Assembly (NCBI GenBank): GCA_013399895.1
Contig: VXBA01004195.1
Span: 25,815 to 89,814 of the forward strand
Origin: Serilophus lunatus
Lineage: Eukaryota; Chordata; Aves; Passeriformes; Eurylaimidae
Direction of reading: 5' to 3'
Length of the DNA stretch: 64,000 nt
Shown here: positions 24,301 to 39,300 of the stretch, in pieces
Layout of the letters: each line of letters begins with the position of its first letter
Numbering within the stretch: the stretch's first letter is position 1
Made by a program: the position numbers and the translations under genes
The notes under the pieces: model-generated
The model's input: only the letters and a program-made list of their open reading frames with translations
What the model was told of the DNA's origin: nothing
The model's database searches: none

Positions 24301-27300
24301 GGTTTCATACCATGGGGTTACACGGGGTCTGTCAGGGTCTTCCACCCGGTTTCCCAGCTATCCAACACCCTGAAATATAGAAGTGGTAAGCAGCTGGCCA
24401 AAGCCAGAGGGAATATTTTGGGATTATGATTATGTTTGGGAGCACTGACAGTCTCACAGGGAAAGGGAGTTTAAAAGGATCTGACCAGATGATGGAGTTA
24501 TTCCATGGGTTTTGGCCCTGCAGACGCACTTACAAGAAGGAATGAAAAAAACAGTGGTATTGCTGCCTCACAAAAACTGGAGGTGGCTAGTGTGTAATAC
24601 AGCAGACTGAATGCATTTCTGAGCACTGTTCCTCGAATTGTACTGTTTTGTTTGCCCTTACTTGAGTGAGTGTATCTGTAGTTCATATTCAATTGCTCAT
24701 TTGTAGGTGCTTGTTGCTGCCCTCCTTGGGCTGTGCCTGCTGCTGCAGCAGACAAAACAGGGCCCTGCACTTGTGTTGCTGAGATGGTGAGAAAAGAGTA
24801 GGTAACCTCTATATGGTGGTTTGAGTTTACAGTTGATGAAATATTGGGTCTCAATGTGTTGCAATTGACATTGGAAACCTGAGAATGTTCTCAGGAAGGT
24901 GTGCTGCTGCACAACGCTTAAGGCAACTTCATAACTTTGTGAAGAAGTCTTGTGGGGCTTCCCGTAGTACCTGGAGAGCAAAGAGACAAGCAGGTGACTG
25001 GTTCTGCAGGAATACTATCTCCATGTGTAGCTTAGCCCTCAGCTAAGTTTATGGAATAGACTGAGATGGAGCAATCTGTTAATGATTTCTCTTACTGCCT
25101 TAAAGGTTTTTAACCTTAGGACACAAGGCAAAGCTGGTCTTTTCTCTCTGAGTCACTTTGTGAGGTAGATTTAGGCAGTGTAATTTTGCCAAAAAAGCAA
25201 AAGACTATTCAGGAACAAACCAAAAATATTTTGTGATGTTTTTCCCCAATTTGAAACAAGGAATGAAGTAATTTGTCATCAAACAAAATGAAAGGAAGCC
25301 TTATAAAAAATTAAAGGAAACAGTAGGCTGCCTGATATCTTCTTCTTTAATAGCTCAGTCATTGTGGCCACAGAGAGTGTAAAACATGCAATTCCTTCCT
25401 GTGCTCCAGAAGCTTCATACTATATTTTGAGGATAGTTCCTTACTCATGAGCTTATCAGCTGGTTTGAAATGCCAGTTTCATCAAATAATGCTATTCCAA
25501 ATCATATATTGACAAAGGTGTCTCATACAGGTGACTGGAAGCAGATGTGCCCCCTAACAGAACAACAGTCATTTCTAGTTCCTGCTCATTGGCATTTAAG
25601 TGCTCTGTATAGACCACAGTACTGTCAGCACGAGAGACTTGCACCATCCGCTGCCACCATCAGGCCCTGTGGCATAGGGACTGAGGTGTTTTCCTGAGGG
25701 GGCTTTAGCTTGTCCTAGAGAGAGGAAGGAACGGTCTTGTTTGACAGGGGAGAGTTCTAACACCTGGGCCCTGGGATTAAAGGGGGAGCCACTACTATTA
25801 CGTCCCTCCCAGCTGATGAATTTGTTCCCCAAATTACTTTTTTTTCCCCATATAGTGCAGGTATTTCATAATGAGGTGTTTACTTATTGTCCTGAATAAT
25901 TCTTCTCCTAGCACAATAAGGAAAAGTTGAGGAAGCTTAAGTCTCAAAACAGGAGCAAAGTAGTCTCTGCCTCTGGGACTAACATATGACTGCCTTCCCT
26001 GTAGGCCACCTGGATATGTGTTATGACAGGATGCTTAGGAAAAAGAAACAGAAATTGCTTACAGGGATAGCAGGAGTGACCTTCCCCTGGGAAGTATAAA
26101 CATGTGGAGTGTTTCACTCCTGCCTGGAGACAGGAGATGAGCAAAGATGTAAGGAGTGTGAGTACTGAGGAAGAGAGTGTTATTTGGGGTTGGCAATTAT
26201 CAAGAATAACAGGATCGTGCTAAGAAGAGGTTAGATTGAACCCCCAGGAAATCATCTCACTGTGCAAGGCTGCTCAGTGCCATCATTTGGGATATTTCAG
26301 CTCAGTCAGGGCACAGCTATGAAGGCTGTGTTTGGGAATCAGTTCTGTGAATGCATAAGAGAGGGATAAAATAGGATCCTCTGTATTTTCAGGGTCTAAA
26401 CTACAGTGAGAGCTGGTGATGGTCTCTCTGAAGCCATCTCTTTCTTTCCTCAAATACTAGGGGGTTCACAAAAAGTGGTTTGCACTGTCGCTGGGGAGAA
26501 GGATGTAGAAGCACTGGAGCTGGACAGTTCATCCTCACTGGAAGAGCTCTTCCCTAAACTCTTCAGCTCTGTTGCGTTTCTGCCTCTGAACAAAGAGTGC
26601 AGATACAGCTGAAAGCCCAGATGCAGATGACACCCACACTGCAGCAGATATTACTGGGCTCAGATCACCAAGTCAGGTTAATCTTCAGCTTCTCACAGAC
26701 TGCAAGCTCCAGGAAGGGCATATTTCTTCTTCTTATAGGTAGACACCCTCTATGCCCTGCTCCTTGCTTTTAGAAGATAGATTATTCACAGAACTAAGTG
26801 ACTACTGTGACATTTTAGAATGGGGAGCAGATGAGGAGAGGCCTCCCATGTCACAGTAGCGCTTTGAAAGGAGCAGTGCAAGACAATGGAGCAACTTCTC
26901 TTACATCTTGGTGTGTTCTGGGACAATGCATATGGTAGGGGAGAGCCACATGTACTCTTTGTCATGGCACCCTGACTTCAGCAGAGGGGGGAATATTTAT
27001 TCCCAACACATAGAGATGAAACTTCACTCTGCGAAATGGCCAAAGCAATCGGTGAGTGATGGAGTATCTGCTAAAAAGAAACGTGGCATTTAATTAACTT
27101 TTCAAAGTGCTGGTTCAGCAACCTCCATGTTTTACATTTTGAATATTGAACAAGCGTTCCTAATCGGGACTGAATTACTTCTCAGCTTTCTGGGGTGGAG
27201 AGCAAGGGAGCTGCCATTTGCCAGTGCCTCCCCCACCATGTTATTATTATTATGAACTCCTGTTAACTCAACCCTGATATTCTGCAGTGACTGCATGTCT

Positions 27301-30300
27301 GACCTGAACTTGGCCAACTCAGGTTGACTCGTAACCTAAAAGGCAACCAGAAAATCCTTATGCATAATCAGGGGAAAGAAGAATTTGTTGATCTCTCAGG
27401 GGTAGTAGACAAAGTATAGCACCTTCTTCACTCCTTAATGCATTGACCTCTCTCCTCAGGTAAGACAAACTACCTGCAACTGATGGCAGAGGAGATGAAA
27501 AAGTATCTGAGAAGCTAAAAAAACAGGGAGTGTGGTTCTTGCCATATCTGGCCATGGCTGTCTTTTGGACTCAAATGGTTCCACATCAATGTGCTGCACT
27601 CAGGGACTTTTTGGTACACTGGTTTAGTGGTCACTCACTGTGTTATATTGGACCTGGTGAAGGAACTGTCTTGCACAATGGCGATTCTATACGGAAAGGT
27701 GCAGATTTTTAATTTTCTCTAGCCTGTTCTAAGCATAAGCCTTTCTTGTCTTGCAGGTCAGGAAGAAAGCATGCAGAAGAAGTAGAAGAGTAAGTTCCCA
27801 TTGTTGCTGAGACTTCTTACACAACTTACACCTGATCTCATGGAGAAGGGACATGTGCCATTAAGCACCAGAATACCAAGATCTGAAATTTGGGAAGGGT
27901 GCAGAGCCTGTCAGGAATTCATGTCTTGTGTCCTGGGATGGGGGAGGGCTGGTAATGAATATGAAGTACGTGATGGCTCTGTCGCTCCCATATAGCAGAA
28001 AGAAAGAAAATTAGAAAGCAACTACTTTCCTTCCAGACCCAGCCCAGGCCCAACTGTCTGCAGCCTAGGGGGTTGTCTTAGGTCCAAGGCATTTTGTTTT
28101 AGCTGAGATTTCTGCTGGGCCCAGCAATGAGGAGCGTGGAAGGAGGTCAGTCTGCAGGCTAAGCACACCTTGGAACTCTCCCCTTGACAGACCATGAGGC
28201 TTGTGGGGAGAAAGGGGGCACAACAAGATGCTTTCCTGGACTTGCAATTGAAATTCTTTCATATGTTTTGCTGCAGCCATCGTCTCAGACAGCAGTGCCT
28301 GGAGGCGCCAGATGATGGAGGAGGTAAAATATCACCTACTTTACTGCAAGAAGTTCCTTCATGTCTGTCTGGGGGGCTCTCCAGTAAAATGAACAAGAGG
28401 CATCTTGTAAGAAATTGAAAAGAAATATACCACTCGGAGGGTAAACAAATGTGGGGGTTGCTTAGGTCTCATCTTCTGAATGAGGGAGAGATAGTAAAGG
28501 ACATGGAGAAGGAAGATGAGGAAGTGAACATATAATCTTAACTCTGGCTCTTCATGGACGCAGAATTATAAAGGACCCTTGGAAAGAAGGAGCTTCCCAA
28601 AAAGGACATTTCTCTCTCTGATTGCCTCTACATGGAGAATAGTGGGCCGGGGCAGAAAGAGAGCTAAAAACATAATAAAAGATTAAGAGCAGGGATAGAA
28701 GGCACTGCTGTGTCCTGAGTTAAGTGATAGCATGCTCTGCTTAAAGCCTCTCTCCTGTTTTATGGCAACGTACTTGTCTTGTTCCCAACCACTCTCCAGG
28801 GGTCTCTGTCACAATGGTATTCTCTAATTTTAAAAAATCTGTTTGCCCTAACCCAAGATCATAGATCATAAACTAAACGTAAGCACAGGTGGTAATCCCT
28901 ACCCATCCCTGTACAGGCTGCTGTGAAATCTACTGGACTCCTGACTTAGCACTAGTTTTCTTTATAGTATTTATCGCCTGCTCTTGTATGACTGGATAAG
29001 TCAAGAAAAATCTCAGGAGAAATCCACAATATGAATTTCAAAATGAGCACTTAGAGAACTGTGAGAAATCATTAAAGCCTCTAGAAGATACCTCAAGGAC
29101 TAAGAATTTTATACAGTGTATAAAAAGTTGCATCTGTAAAATATCACCAAGTATCAGAAGAATTACCTTGAGTTACAAATATTCAGACATCAGTATGGTT
29201 AATGATATTAAATGAAGACTTTATTGGATCTTCCAGACAGATGAAGCATTGCAACATACAACTTGCAGAAGTGGCACCTTTATAGCATTGGCATCTTCTA
29301 AATTTTCCCCCTGGGAAGTTTCTTGGGCTTCTTAAATTTCAGTGTATGTCACTGAGGCTGATAGTCTGTTCTGAACAGCTCTGACTGTTTGCATATGTGC
29401 TGTCCTTTTTGTTGAACCTTGGTCATGTACTCAGAGTACAAAAACTGTCTTTGCTAACCGGGCATAAAAATGCTTGCCACGTGTTTGTTTGCAGCATGTG
29501 ACTTTCAGCACTCCAAGACCTTGGGTAGTAAATATAGAATAGAAGAGATGCGGAGTGTGGTATGAAAGTGGTATGAATCCTAATACACTTATTTATCTGT
29601 GCCTAACCTATGGTTAACAGTTGAGTTTGGATTGTTTGCAAACTAGAGTTCAGTTTTAGATTAAATCTGTGTTAGAAGAAAGAGCCTAATAATCTGATAT
29701 GGTTCATACCCAGGCAGTTTCTGGTACAATCAAATATGCTGTCTTGTGGATCTAATTTGCGTATGGAAAGTCTCTAAATGGATCAGTGCGCTGCATGCTT
29801 GTGGTCCTATTTCTGCAGGGAGATTAAGCAAGCTATTCTGGGAGAGGAGTTTTCCATATGAACTCAGTGAAGAGAGGTGACACATAAACAAACTCCAGAA
29901 CCTGAATAAAGCTACTTTTTTTGAATAAACAGAGCGATACAGCTAACTGTCTAGTGTAGAAGGCAGGGAGTACCATGCAGTGGCTGTGGCTGTGCAGTAA
30001 ATTGAGCTGAATCAGCCTCCCCTTTGCACAGAACTGCACTTGAGTTTGTGTCCTTAACTGTAACAGTAAAGCTCAGAGTCTAAACATACAAAAATCAAGA
30101 CATTGGTGTATGGATCCCCAAGGATGGGTCACGGTTATTTTGTGCTGCATAATGTGTTAGCTTGTACACCTTAATATGAACAGGCACAGTTGCGTAATGA
30201 TTGCTGCTGTCAACCAATACATTTGGATCGCCTTCCTTTAACCTATTAGAAAGCTGAGCTGTACCATTCCATTAACATTGTTTGTCCCCCATCCAACCTT

Positions 30301-33300
30301 TTCATTAGAAGAATGAAGGACAAAACTATGTGCCCTTAAAAAAAGTGTTCTTGTGAATTTGAAATATGCTCAGTTGTGATCGTTGATACATCTCTAACAG
30401 GCAGAGGCTCAGAATTTGGAGTCCATCTGAGAAAATGTTAAAATGCATAGGGCCTAAGGAGAGCCCAGTTTGGCATGTGGAGTACAGAGGGAAGGTTGTA
30501 CAGCCAAGCGGAGGCTTTTGGGCTTGACATGCCTTGTAGTTACAGAAATAAAAGTAGAATTCATTCACTGCTCTGATTCTTCATCTCTCTGGAAGCTTGG
30601 GAGAGAGAAGGACAAGTACTTAAGAAAGACTGAAATAATATGGGAAATATTAAGTGAGTGGACCAGAGAGGGACATGCATGGAACAATCTGCAGTTTCAG
30701 CCATTCATTACATACTGCATAATACAAACCATTGAGATACTATCAGTGTGGCTCAGGTAGTGCTCAGAATTCATTTTCTCTGTTTCATATTTCTCTTTCA
30801 TAGAGGCTAGTCCGGGACAAGAGAGCCACTTCAAAGACATGCCAGTACTGACTTGTAGGAAAGCAAGGACTTGTGTTTGACTAACAGCACCGTTTGCTCC
30901 TGTAAAACTCCCCAGTTGGAAAGACTGTTTTGCAAAGATGCAGTGTCTCTCCAAAAGTAGCTCTGGAGAATCTAGTTCATGGCTAGGTTGATTTCCCCTA
31001 CAGCACCCACTGTGAACTTAGTGCCCGTCCTCCTGAACACACAGTGGCACATGCTAGTACACAGGCACAGCAAATGGATAATGCACCTTTGTTCAGTGGG
31101 TATGTGTCCCACTAGACCTTGTCATGGGCGGCCAGGTCCTCTGCATGGTGGGAAACCTGCTTTAGCAGGATTTAATGCATCACAACTTGAGGAATAATAA
31201 ACCTTCACAAGCAACACAAAAGCGTTTAATTCCTAAAGGACAGGCCTAATTGAGTCACTTTTGGCCAGGGGCAATTGGGGGCTTAATGTTTTGTATGTAG
31301 CAGTCTGGGCAATCTGAAAGAGAGGAGTTTAAGGGTAATTGCTCAATTTTATGTCCATGTCAACAGGGGAAATGAGCAGCAGTGACTGAGTTCTGTATGG
31401 TAGGGAGGCTGCATGCGATGGGAAATGTGAGACTATCGGTGGAATTCAAAACGTGCTATCTTCAGAACACTGCTTCCTTTTCTGTGGCAGCCAAGAGCCT
31501 CTGCCAAGTGCAGACTATTCTTTGCCATCAGGTAGGAGGGAAAACGGGACAACCAAGCTCATGTTGAAGGGCTTCCCTTTGCTCCTTTCTCCAGCAAGGT
31601 GTAGTGGGCTTTACTCTGCTTGTGTGTCTCTTTCTGACTTGCAGCTCCAAAGGGCTGTTTCCTGTTGGGACAAGAAATGCTGGCATTCCTCCCCCCACGC
31701 AGCAATCAGCTTTGACCTTCTGTTTAGAACTTTCTTTGCTGCTCCTTTCTTGTCCACCAGTTCTGCACTGCTGAGTTGCGCTCCCCCAGATGTCTTTCTC
31801 CTCACTACGTTGCCCTTGGATTTTTCTCCTCAGCACTCTATGGGGCTTGTTAGCTAAGGTTGTAATGTCTCTCCCAGCTATTCTTCCCACATAGACTATT
31901 GCCCCATCTTCAGAAGGCCCTTTTTGCCTTCTCTCTGTTACTCTTGGATGCATAGCTCCTAGAACAGGACTTTTCTTGGAGGACTGGTATGTGATGTGCA
32001 ATTTTCTGTCTGCAGGAACAGCAGCTTGTTATTTTAAAGCAGATTGTGTGAATGAGACAGCTGATTGAAATGAAAGCCTGACTGTGCTACACAGACAACC
32101 CAAACCTGACCTGCAGATGAGGAAAGCTGCCAGGAGACAGTCACTAGATCTGTGCCCTCAAGGCAAAACCCCTTCCTGCCTGCTGGGAAGCCTCCTCAAG
32201 AAAGCAGACCTGACGATTAGATCTCTCTATGCAATGTCAAACCTCTAGAAGGACTTCTTGTCCTTCTGGCATGTGCCAGCAGCTCCTTTGCATTTAAACA
32301 GGATGGGAGTCCAGGCTTCCTGAACAACAGAGAAGGATGTGGGCATATGCCATGGTCCCCACATCCCTCTGGGGAATGAGGTCTGTCTGTCAAGTGGGAG
32401 ACCTGTAATTCACAGCTATAAAATGTTCAACACCTCCTGAGCTGCATGTGAATATGCACCAATGATATTGCTCCAAACAGAGCTGAGAGTAGAGTACAGT
32501 GGGGTTTATTGTTGGCACTGTCATTCCTGATCAGTTTTGCCAGTTACTTCCCTGGTGAGCTGCTGTTTTTAGAGAGCACACCAAGTGCTGGTGGATTCCA
32601 GGTGCCATGAGCTGCAAGGAGAGCTGCATTGGCTGAGCATGAGGGTAAGAGAGCAGTCAGGGATATGGCCGGTAGGTACTTCATAGGCTCAGAAGGCAGT
32701 GGTGGAGTGATTTGGGGAAAGCTAAATGTATGAAAAATTCTGAACATCGGTGACATAGAGACAGTGATAAACATGGTGTTTTGGAAGTGGTATGAATGGG
32801 CTGAGTAGGGGGTTCTGAGGCAAAGAGTGTCAGTGATTATTGAGTTTCTGGAATTCTGCATTGTGACTTTGTGTGTGGCTCTGACAGCACACCACAGTCC
32901 TCCGCTTGGCTGCTCTCCCAATGTACTACCCTGAGTCTCTGTGCAAGGTCACTGAAGGGCAGATTCAGCCCAACCTGATGGTTTCCACTGATCTGTTGTT
33001 CTGGGCCAGTTTGAACTCCTCCAGTGACTGCTGGCATTGTGATCTAGAGCCTCTGGTGTTCAAAGAAAGCTCCCTCCTGACAGCCATAGTGGGCAGGGGA
33101 GAGCAGAGAATGTGTCCCAAGAGATTGTCTGAAGTTCTGTTTGAAGCGGCGGACCATTGGCCAAGGGGCAGTGGGCACCTTAATTACAAGGGAGCACACA
33201 CAGCTTGTTGGGGGCTGGAAGTGACAGTCTGGGTAAGCATCTTCCATCACTAAATTCTATGTTATGGTTGATACACAGTCATATTGGGTCTGTGATTGCT

Positions 33301-36300
33301 GAGTCCATAAGTGTAGCTGACGGACTAGGTTTACCTAAAATACCCTTTAAGAAAAAGCTCTTGAAAGATGATTACAGAATTGAGACACCATCATTTAAAA
33401 CTGCCTGAGGCAAACTCCTTTGAAAATTGCAGCAGTGGAGGGACAGAGAGAGAACCACATAGCCCTTGATTGTAGTGTCATTCCCTCAGGACCAGTCCCC
33501 CCTCCTCCTCAGTTTATCATCTGATATGAGAGAGAGCAGCAGTAAGATTCCTCATCTGTCTTATGAAAATCCGATTCTGAGTGGCTCTGATCAAACCTGG
33601 CTGGCTGTCAGCAGCGGTGGCCTTGTGTGGAGGGAGGAAGGCTTCTGAGGAGTCTCTGAATGTGGAAGTGTCATGGGTGCTGCCGATCAAAGAGGCATTT
33701 TTTAATAAATATATATAAGAAAAAAATAAAAAAAAACCTAAGGATTTAGCACAAAAGAAATGTAGTTTGTCTTGTTTTTCCAGTATAACATGAAGAGGAT
33801 GAAATAGACATGCCTGCTCCTGAACGTACTTCCACAGGAGCATCTTGAGAAGCTGCTTTCCCTGCCCTAGTAATGCTCTAATACAAAATCGCTCATATGC
33901 AGCATTGTTGAAGAAGGTTTTGTGTTTCTGAGTACACCAGACCCTCACAGGGCACCTCATGCCTTTTCATCTGCTTTCCCACTACCTCCTGAGTATGTTT
34001 CAGGAATGTTTCAGGAATGTGGTGGACTCCAGGTCTTGGGCCTGACCTTCTGTCTCTCCTGTCTTCCACTGCTGGTGAACAAACCCATGCATTGAGAGTC
34101 CTTTAAAGTCATCAGTGTCTGCTCCTACTTCTTGCACAATACATGCCATGTATTACTGTATGGTGAAGCCCCCACACTGAGCTCAATGACTCATCTGACA
34201 GGGCTGTTCTATGCCCTGTCTCTCCTCACACTTCACAGGGGTTTAAACTGGGCAGAGCCTTTTTGTCAGTAGCAGCCTTAGGAGGTAGCAGATATGCCTG
34301 CTGCCTGTTCCCAGCAAGCTGTCAGGTGCAGACGAAGCCATGCAGGTAGTCCATGAAAGCACTACACTATTGAAGCAAGCAGAGTGTCTCATGGATCATC
34401 TGAACCCCCCCAGCCAGTCATCCATCTAGGTGAGATGCAGTACTATGCAAGGCAAATGCATAACCTTTAAAGACAAGGCTGTAGGATCAGTGCTGAATCT
34501 CCTGCATGACCTTCCTTAGATCCTGTGAATCCTCTGGCAGCTGCTCACTGGGTGACTTTTCCCATCACTTGGCCAGATTATGCTGTTACCATTCTCTTCG
34601 GAGAAGGATGCTTTGGGATGTGGGACACTGAGGTTATCTTCTGCTTGTCTCAGCTTTTTAGGCAGCGCCCTGGTAGCTGTGGTATTTCCTGCTTTTCACT
34701 CTACTGTTTTCATCTCCCTGCTGGCTGATCAGGCAAGTACGCTGTTCTGTGTTGGCCTACTAGTAGGGCAATTTCAGTCAGGGAGAGGCATCCCTATGAA
34801 ATTAATGTCCAGGCATCCAAAGAAGTGTTCTTTATCCTCTCCAATTGCCTGCTGCTCTCCTGAGAAAGCTTCCAAGAGGCTTCAAGCTTGTTTGTGTGTT
34901 CAGCAGAAGCTGTCTCTGCCCCTTGTTCTTTATTTTTTTTTAAGATTTTTTTTTGCCTGTTGCTTTCCACTTTTTTCTTTTTTTTTTTTAATTCTCCATT
35001 TTGCCACTTAGAGAGAAAAATTATTTATTGCATTGAGATGCACTAATTAAAGCCATTTTCTGGTATTTGGTTACTGAAGTGTTTGATGTCTCTCTGACAA
35101 GACCATGAAATGCACAAAGTGTCCACAGGGACAGAATTTGCTGAACACGGTGCTTTGTAAATGAGGGGACACAGTGTCGCAGCAGCTCATGAATATGAAA
35201 CGCCCATGATGCTACCTCAGTGGACTTGGGAACACAGATGAATCCTGTCATGTGCTAAATGAGACCAATTTCTTTCACTTAACTTCATCTTCAATCAGAC
35301 CTTCCATTTGCCTGTTTAAAATTCCCCAAACGTGATGCAGAAGGTAACAGCATTCAGTAAAACAAAGTTTTGCAGCAGCAGAGATATTGTAATTATTTCA
35401 GTTTTACATTCTATGAAGAAGCAACTGAAACTAAAATTAGTTTCATTCTTATACCTGCTTGGTGACAAGGGGCTCCAGAAGCCACTACCCTCTGTGTTTT
35501 TTGGACATGGTGATGTGTGGACAGGGAGGGCAGCACAGTCCACATCACAAGAATGTCCATTCTGAATAGGCCTTTGAAACACTCACCCAGTTGGGGGAAG
35601 TGAATCAGACTATGTGAGATGTGAGATGAAGTTTTTTGGGGTTTTTTTTTTGGATGTTGGCTCAGGAAACTCTTAAAGCAGCTCATGAAGGAAGTAGCAA
35701 CCATATTGCCAACTAACTGCGAGCCTAGGCTGGGACATGGTTTCTAGGTCTGGCTTTGCTACTGATTTATTGCCTGACCTGAAACAGATTACGTCTGAAC
35801 CCATTGATGCAGTCTTGTATCTAACAGAGGACTTAGTTATTTGGGACAAGGACCAGATTTGGCAGGAGTTTTCAGGATTTTAAGAGACCTAGCCTGCAGA
35901 TGTTGCTACAAAACCAAAAATCAGCCCTTCTTGGGAGGGGAAGTGCAATTCACCGGCTTGCAGGAGCAGCTGGGTATTAGGCTAGTGCAGGTTCTCCTAC
36001 TTCCTGCTTGTTGCATTCTGTGGTTGTTGTCTTTGCCTGTCTGTAAGTTATTTGCTAAGAAGTGAAAACAGTGATGGTTACTGCATATACTTTAGTATGA
36101 ACACATAAAGCCTTCCTTTATGACTTAAAAAGCTGCTGTTCCTTTCCTACTGTTTGACTGTCTGCATGTAGCATGGATCACCCTCAGTCTTTGCCCTCCG
36201 TCTTTTCTTCCTACCATTCACACATTTCTGCCTTATGTCATTGGTGCTTTATCATTGTTTAGTCATGCAGTTCTTTTTGTGTAAGGCCTATCTCAATTCA

Positions 36301-39300
36301 GCTATTGCAGTAAAAACATTATTCTTACTTATATGCTGGGACTTAGATGTTCTGAGACAATCAGTTTGGTGCAGTGACTTCCCAGTTAGCCAACATTTGG
36401 TACTGGTGTCTCCTACCCCACCATAACTTCTATAGAAATACAATCATTTCAGTTTCATTCTTTGTTCTCTCTTGTTCACCATTATCTGGGAGATGGAGGG
36501 GAGTTTTGATTTTTCATCTAGCATTTGCTGCTTCCTCATGATTGGTCAGGCCATTTGTTCACTACATGGTAGGGACCTGGTATGTCCTTTTGTGCAGTCA
36601 TTTCTAAGGTTTGCCTACATGGGCATGAGAGCCTAGCCAGTAAAGTATGTGTCAAGGTTCTGCACCAAAACCACATGTTTATAGAAAATGAACTGAAGCC
36701 CCCACACTGAACAGGAGAAGAAAAATAATGGGTCACAGAGCAAAGCATATGGAGGGGGGGTTTGTAATATAACATTTTTGGGTAAAGGTGCCATGTCAGA
36801 CTGGGAGGACATGGTCCTGCAAACATTTCTGAATGCACTAATGTCATATGTAACCCTCACTGCAGATATGGGAATATTAAAAGTAGAGCATATGCCTACT
36901 CTCTTGCAGCACAATAACCCATGTGCTTCTTCCTCCTGGAGATGACACAGTGTTGTGACTTGTCTGTGAGAGCTTATGGAGAAAAAAAGACATGAGTCCC
37001 AAGAAGAGCAACCAAAACAATTAGGCAGCAGGAGGCTGAGTGAGGAGGGGAAAGGTTGGATGAACACTGAGACACTTTGCAAACTGTACAGAGAGAGAAG
37101 GGAGAGAGATTGTGCAGAAGAGGCACCATAGGAATTGGCAGAGGAAAGAGGACATTATGAGTAAAAAGTGAAATAAAGACCCAAATATTTCAGGGCTGAT
37201 TTGCCACTGATAGCAGTTAGCCCAGGGAGCTGATATTTTCTAAAAATTTGCAACATTTCTGTTCTGTTTCCTGCCAGTTTGGCAATCCTAAAGAGCATTG
37301 CTTCTGCCTAGAAATGGACAAGATATCTTCACTTAGCAGTAAGGAAAGTGTGCACTGGCCTTTGTTGGAGGGGCTGGCAGGAGCCCCCAGAGCATTCCAG
37401 TTCTTCTGTGTGAAATATTTTCAAAATGGCTATAAAATATTGGAGCCTTGAATTTGTTTTGAAAAGAATTTCTGTATGATCACCTGGATTTTGCTAATAC
37501 AGAATGGAGGTCACACTCTGCAAGGGGTTTAGAAATCTCTCCATGGCAGTCAATGAGATAAAATGAAATAAAATCAGCACTGGAGAACCCAGGAGTCTTC
37601 AAGAACCTGCAAAATGGAAGGGACATCACTGACCAGGCCCTCAGTTGACAGTTTTTTCTACTGCAAAAAAAGATCAACAAAAACAAAAGGGAACTGGGAA
37701 GAGGAGACCCTAGAAATAGCTGCCAAAATGAGCACTGCCACATTTCTGCTGTCTAAAGAGGATAAGGATCTGACTTTGTCCTGCTACAGGGAATGTGCTC
37801 GATGGGTGAAGACAGCTCTGTTTCCAGGTAGTTCTTAATTTAGTTGTGTTTGCTAAGAAGGATTCATCAGTCTCCTAATGAAAAGGGTGAGTTAGCTCAG
37901 GAGAGGTTAGACGGTTTCTCAGTCCTGTGCTCATTTGCCTGGACTTAGCAGGGCACATCTGCACAGAGCTTCATCTCCTCAGTCTATTCTCTCCTTGGTC
38001 TTTGCTGCTTATATATGGGGACTTTCTCCCTCATTATCACTGAGCAGGTTTTACCAGCTGCCTCCACAAATCAACCTGCCTGTCCATGGAGATGTTTTTG
38101 TCCCAGAAGTGCATTTTGCTACAAATTTTACCAAGAGCTGGGAGCCTCTGCAGGGAAGAGCCAGTAGGATAACAGCTCTACCAGATACTGCCCCTATGAG
38201 CAGAGTTGAGATCTGCCTCAAATGACCAGTGATGCACAGGTGAGGCCTTTCTCACACGTGCCTCCTCCATCTCAGGGACGGTTTGGGGGCTGCTGCTGCA
38301 GTTTCCCTTTAAATGTGTTTGGGAAGTTTGCTGCAGTTGGAGAGCTGCTTCGAAGGCACCTGCTCCTTGGGTGGCTGGGGAGCTAGAAGGCACAGCTCTG
38401 CTGAGTCTGGCCAATCTGTCACTCCTTTTGCCATGGCCAGGCTGTCGCGACAGCCCCTGTCCCGCTCAGCCTTCCACCAGGCAGCCAATTAGTGAGAAAT
38501 CCCACTGTGTGGCCAGCTCTGGATGGCCACCGCGCCAAGGCCCAGGCTGACCCGTGCACTGCTGCAGCTGGGCCAGGGCTGCTTCCTGGCCAGCAAGCAG
38601 GGGGACACGATGGACGTTCAGCAGGGAAGGGCAGCTGAGAGCCTGCGCAGCTCTGACAGGCAGTTGGACAAGGGGCTTCTCAGGAAGACCCTGCCTAGAG
38701 CCCTCAGCGCCATAGGTGGGAATGTCTCTCCAGCTCCTGAATATTCATCTCAGCCTGGGCTGCAAAAAGGGGCAAAGCCAGGCCCAGCTGCCTACTGCCA
38801 TCCAGCAGTAGCATGGCTGTGTTGCTGGCAGAGCCAAGAGCAGCCTGTTCCCTCCTGTGCTGAAAAAGCCAGCTCTACCTGCACTCTGGGCAAGTGAAAC
38901 CCCTTCTCTGAGGCAAACCACAAGCTTCTGTGTGGTCTGAGGGCTCAGGGTCTCTGGAAAGCCTTTGTGGCCTTGAGTCTCTAAAGATGCTCTGTGTTGG
39001 TGTTCTTGCTTTGTGCCTCCAGGTACTTCTCTTCCTCTCTACTTTTTTATTCTCTCTATCTAACATTTTAGAGTATTTTGTCAAATCACAAACCATGCAA
39101 TGCTCTCGGAGCCTTACTTACTCCTTTAGCAGGATTCAATATACACTCAGTTCTTCCTCCTCTCCTCAGTTCTTTTGTTGGTAGCATCCTTTTTAGCTGG
39201 AGTAGCCATAGTCTGTATGCTGGGAATACCCAGTGACCTTCAGCCATTCCAGGGTCACACTCGAAATCGTGAAAACATTTGTAACAATGCCACTAGATGC

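Larger units (their letters stand above)
15599..27756 (+). other. IFT43: IFT43 intron 4 (12.2 kb), with internal CpG island
   Basis: GT-AG intron and the largest in the gene. It holds the X-box-like site at 16.72 kb, an (ATT)n run at 18.3 kb, a hairpin at 18.49 kb, a short tandem repeat at 19.34 kb, a conserved-looking block near 20.5 kb, a T-rich tract at 20.94-21.05 kb, a weak MIR-like stretch near 21.75-21.84 kb, and the CpG island with CTCF site at 23.1-23.7 kb. From 24.1 to 27.7 kb I see nothing specific. Confidence 0.7.
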
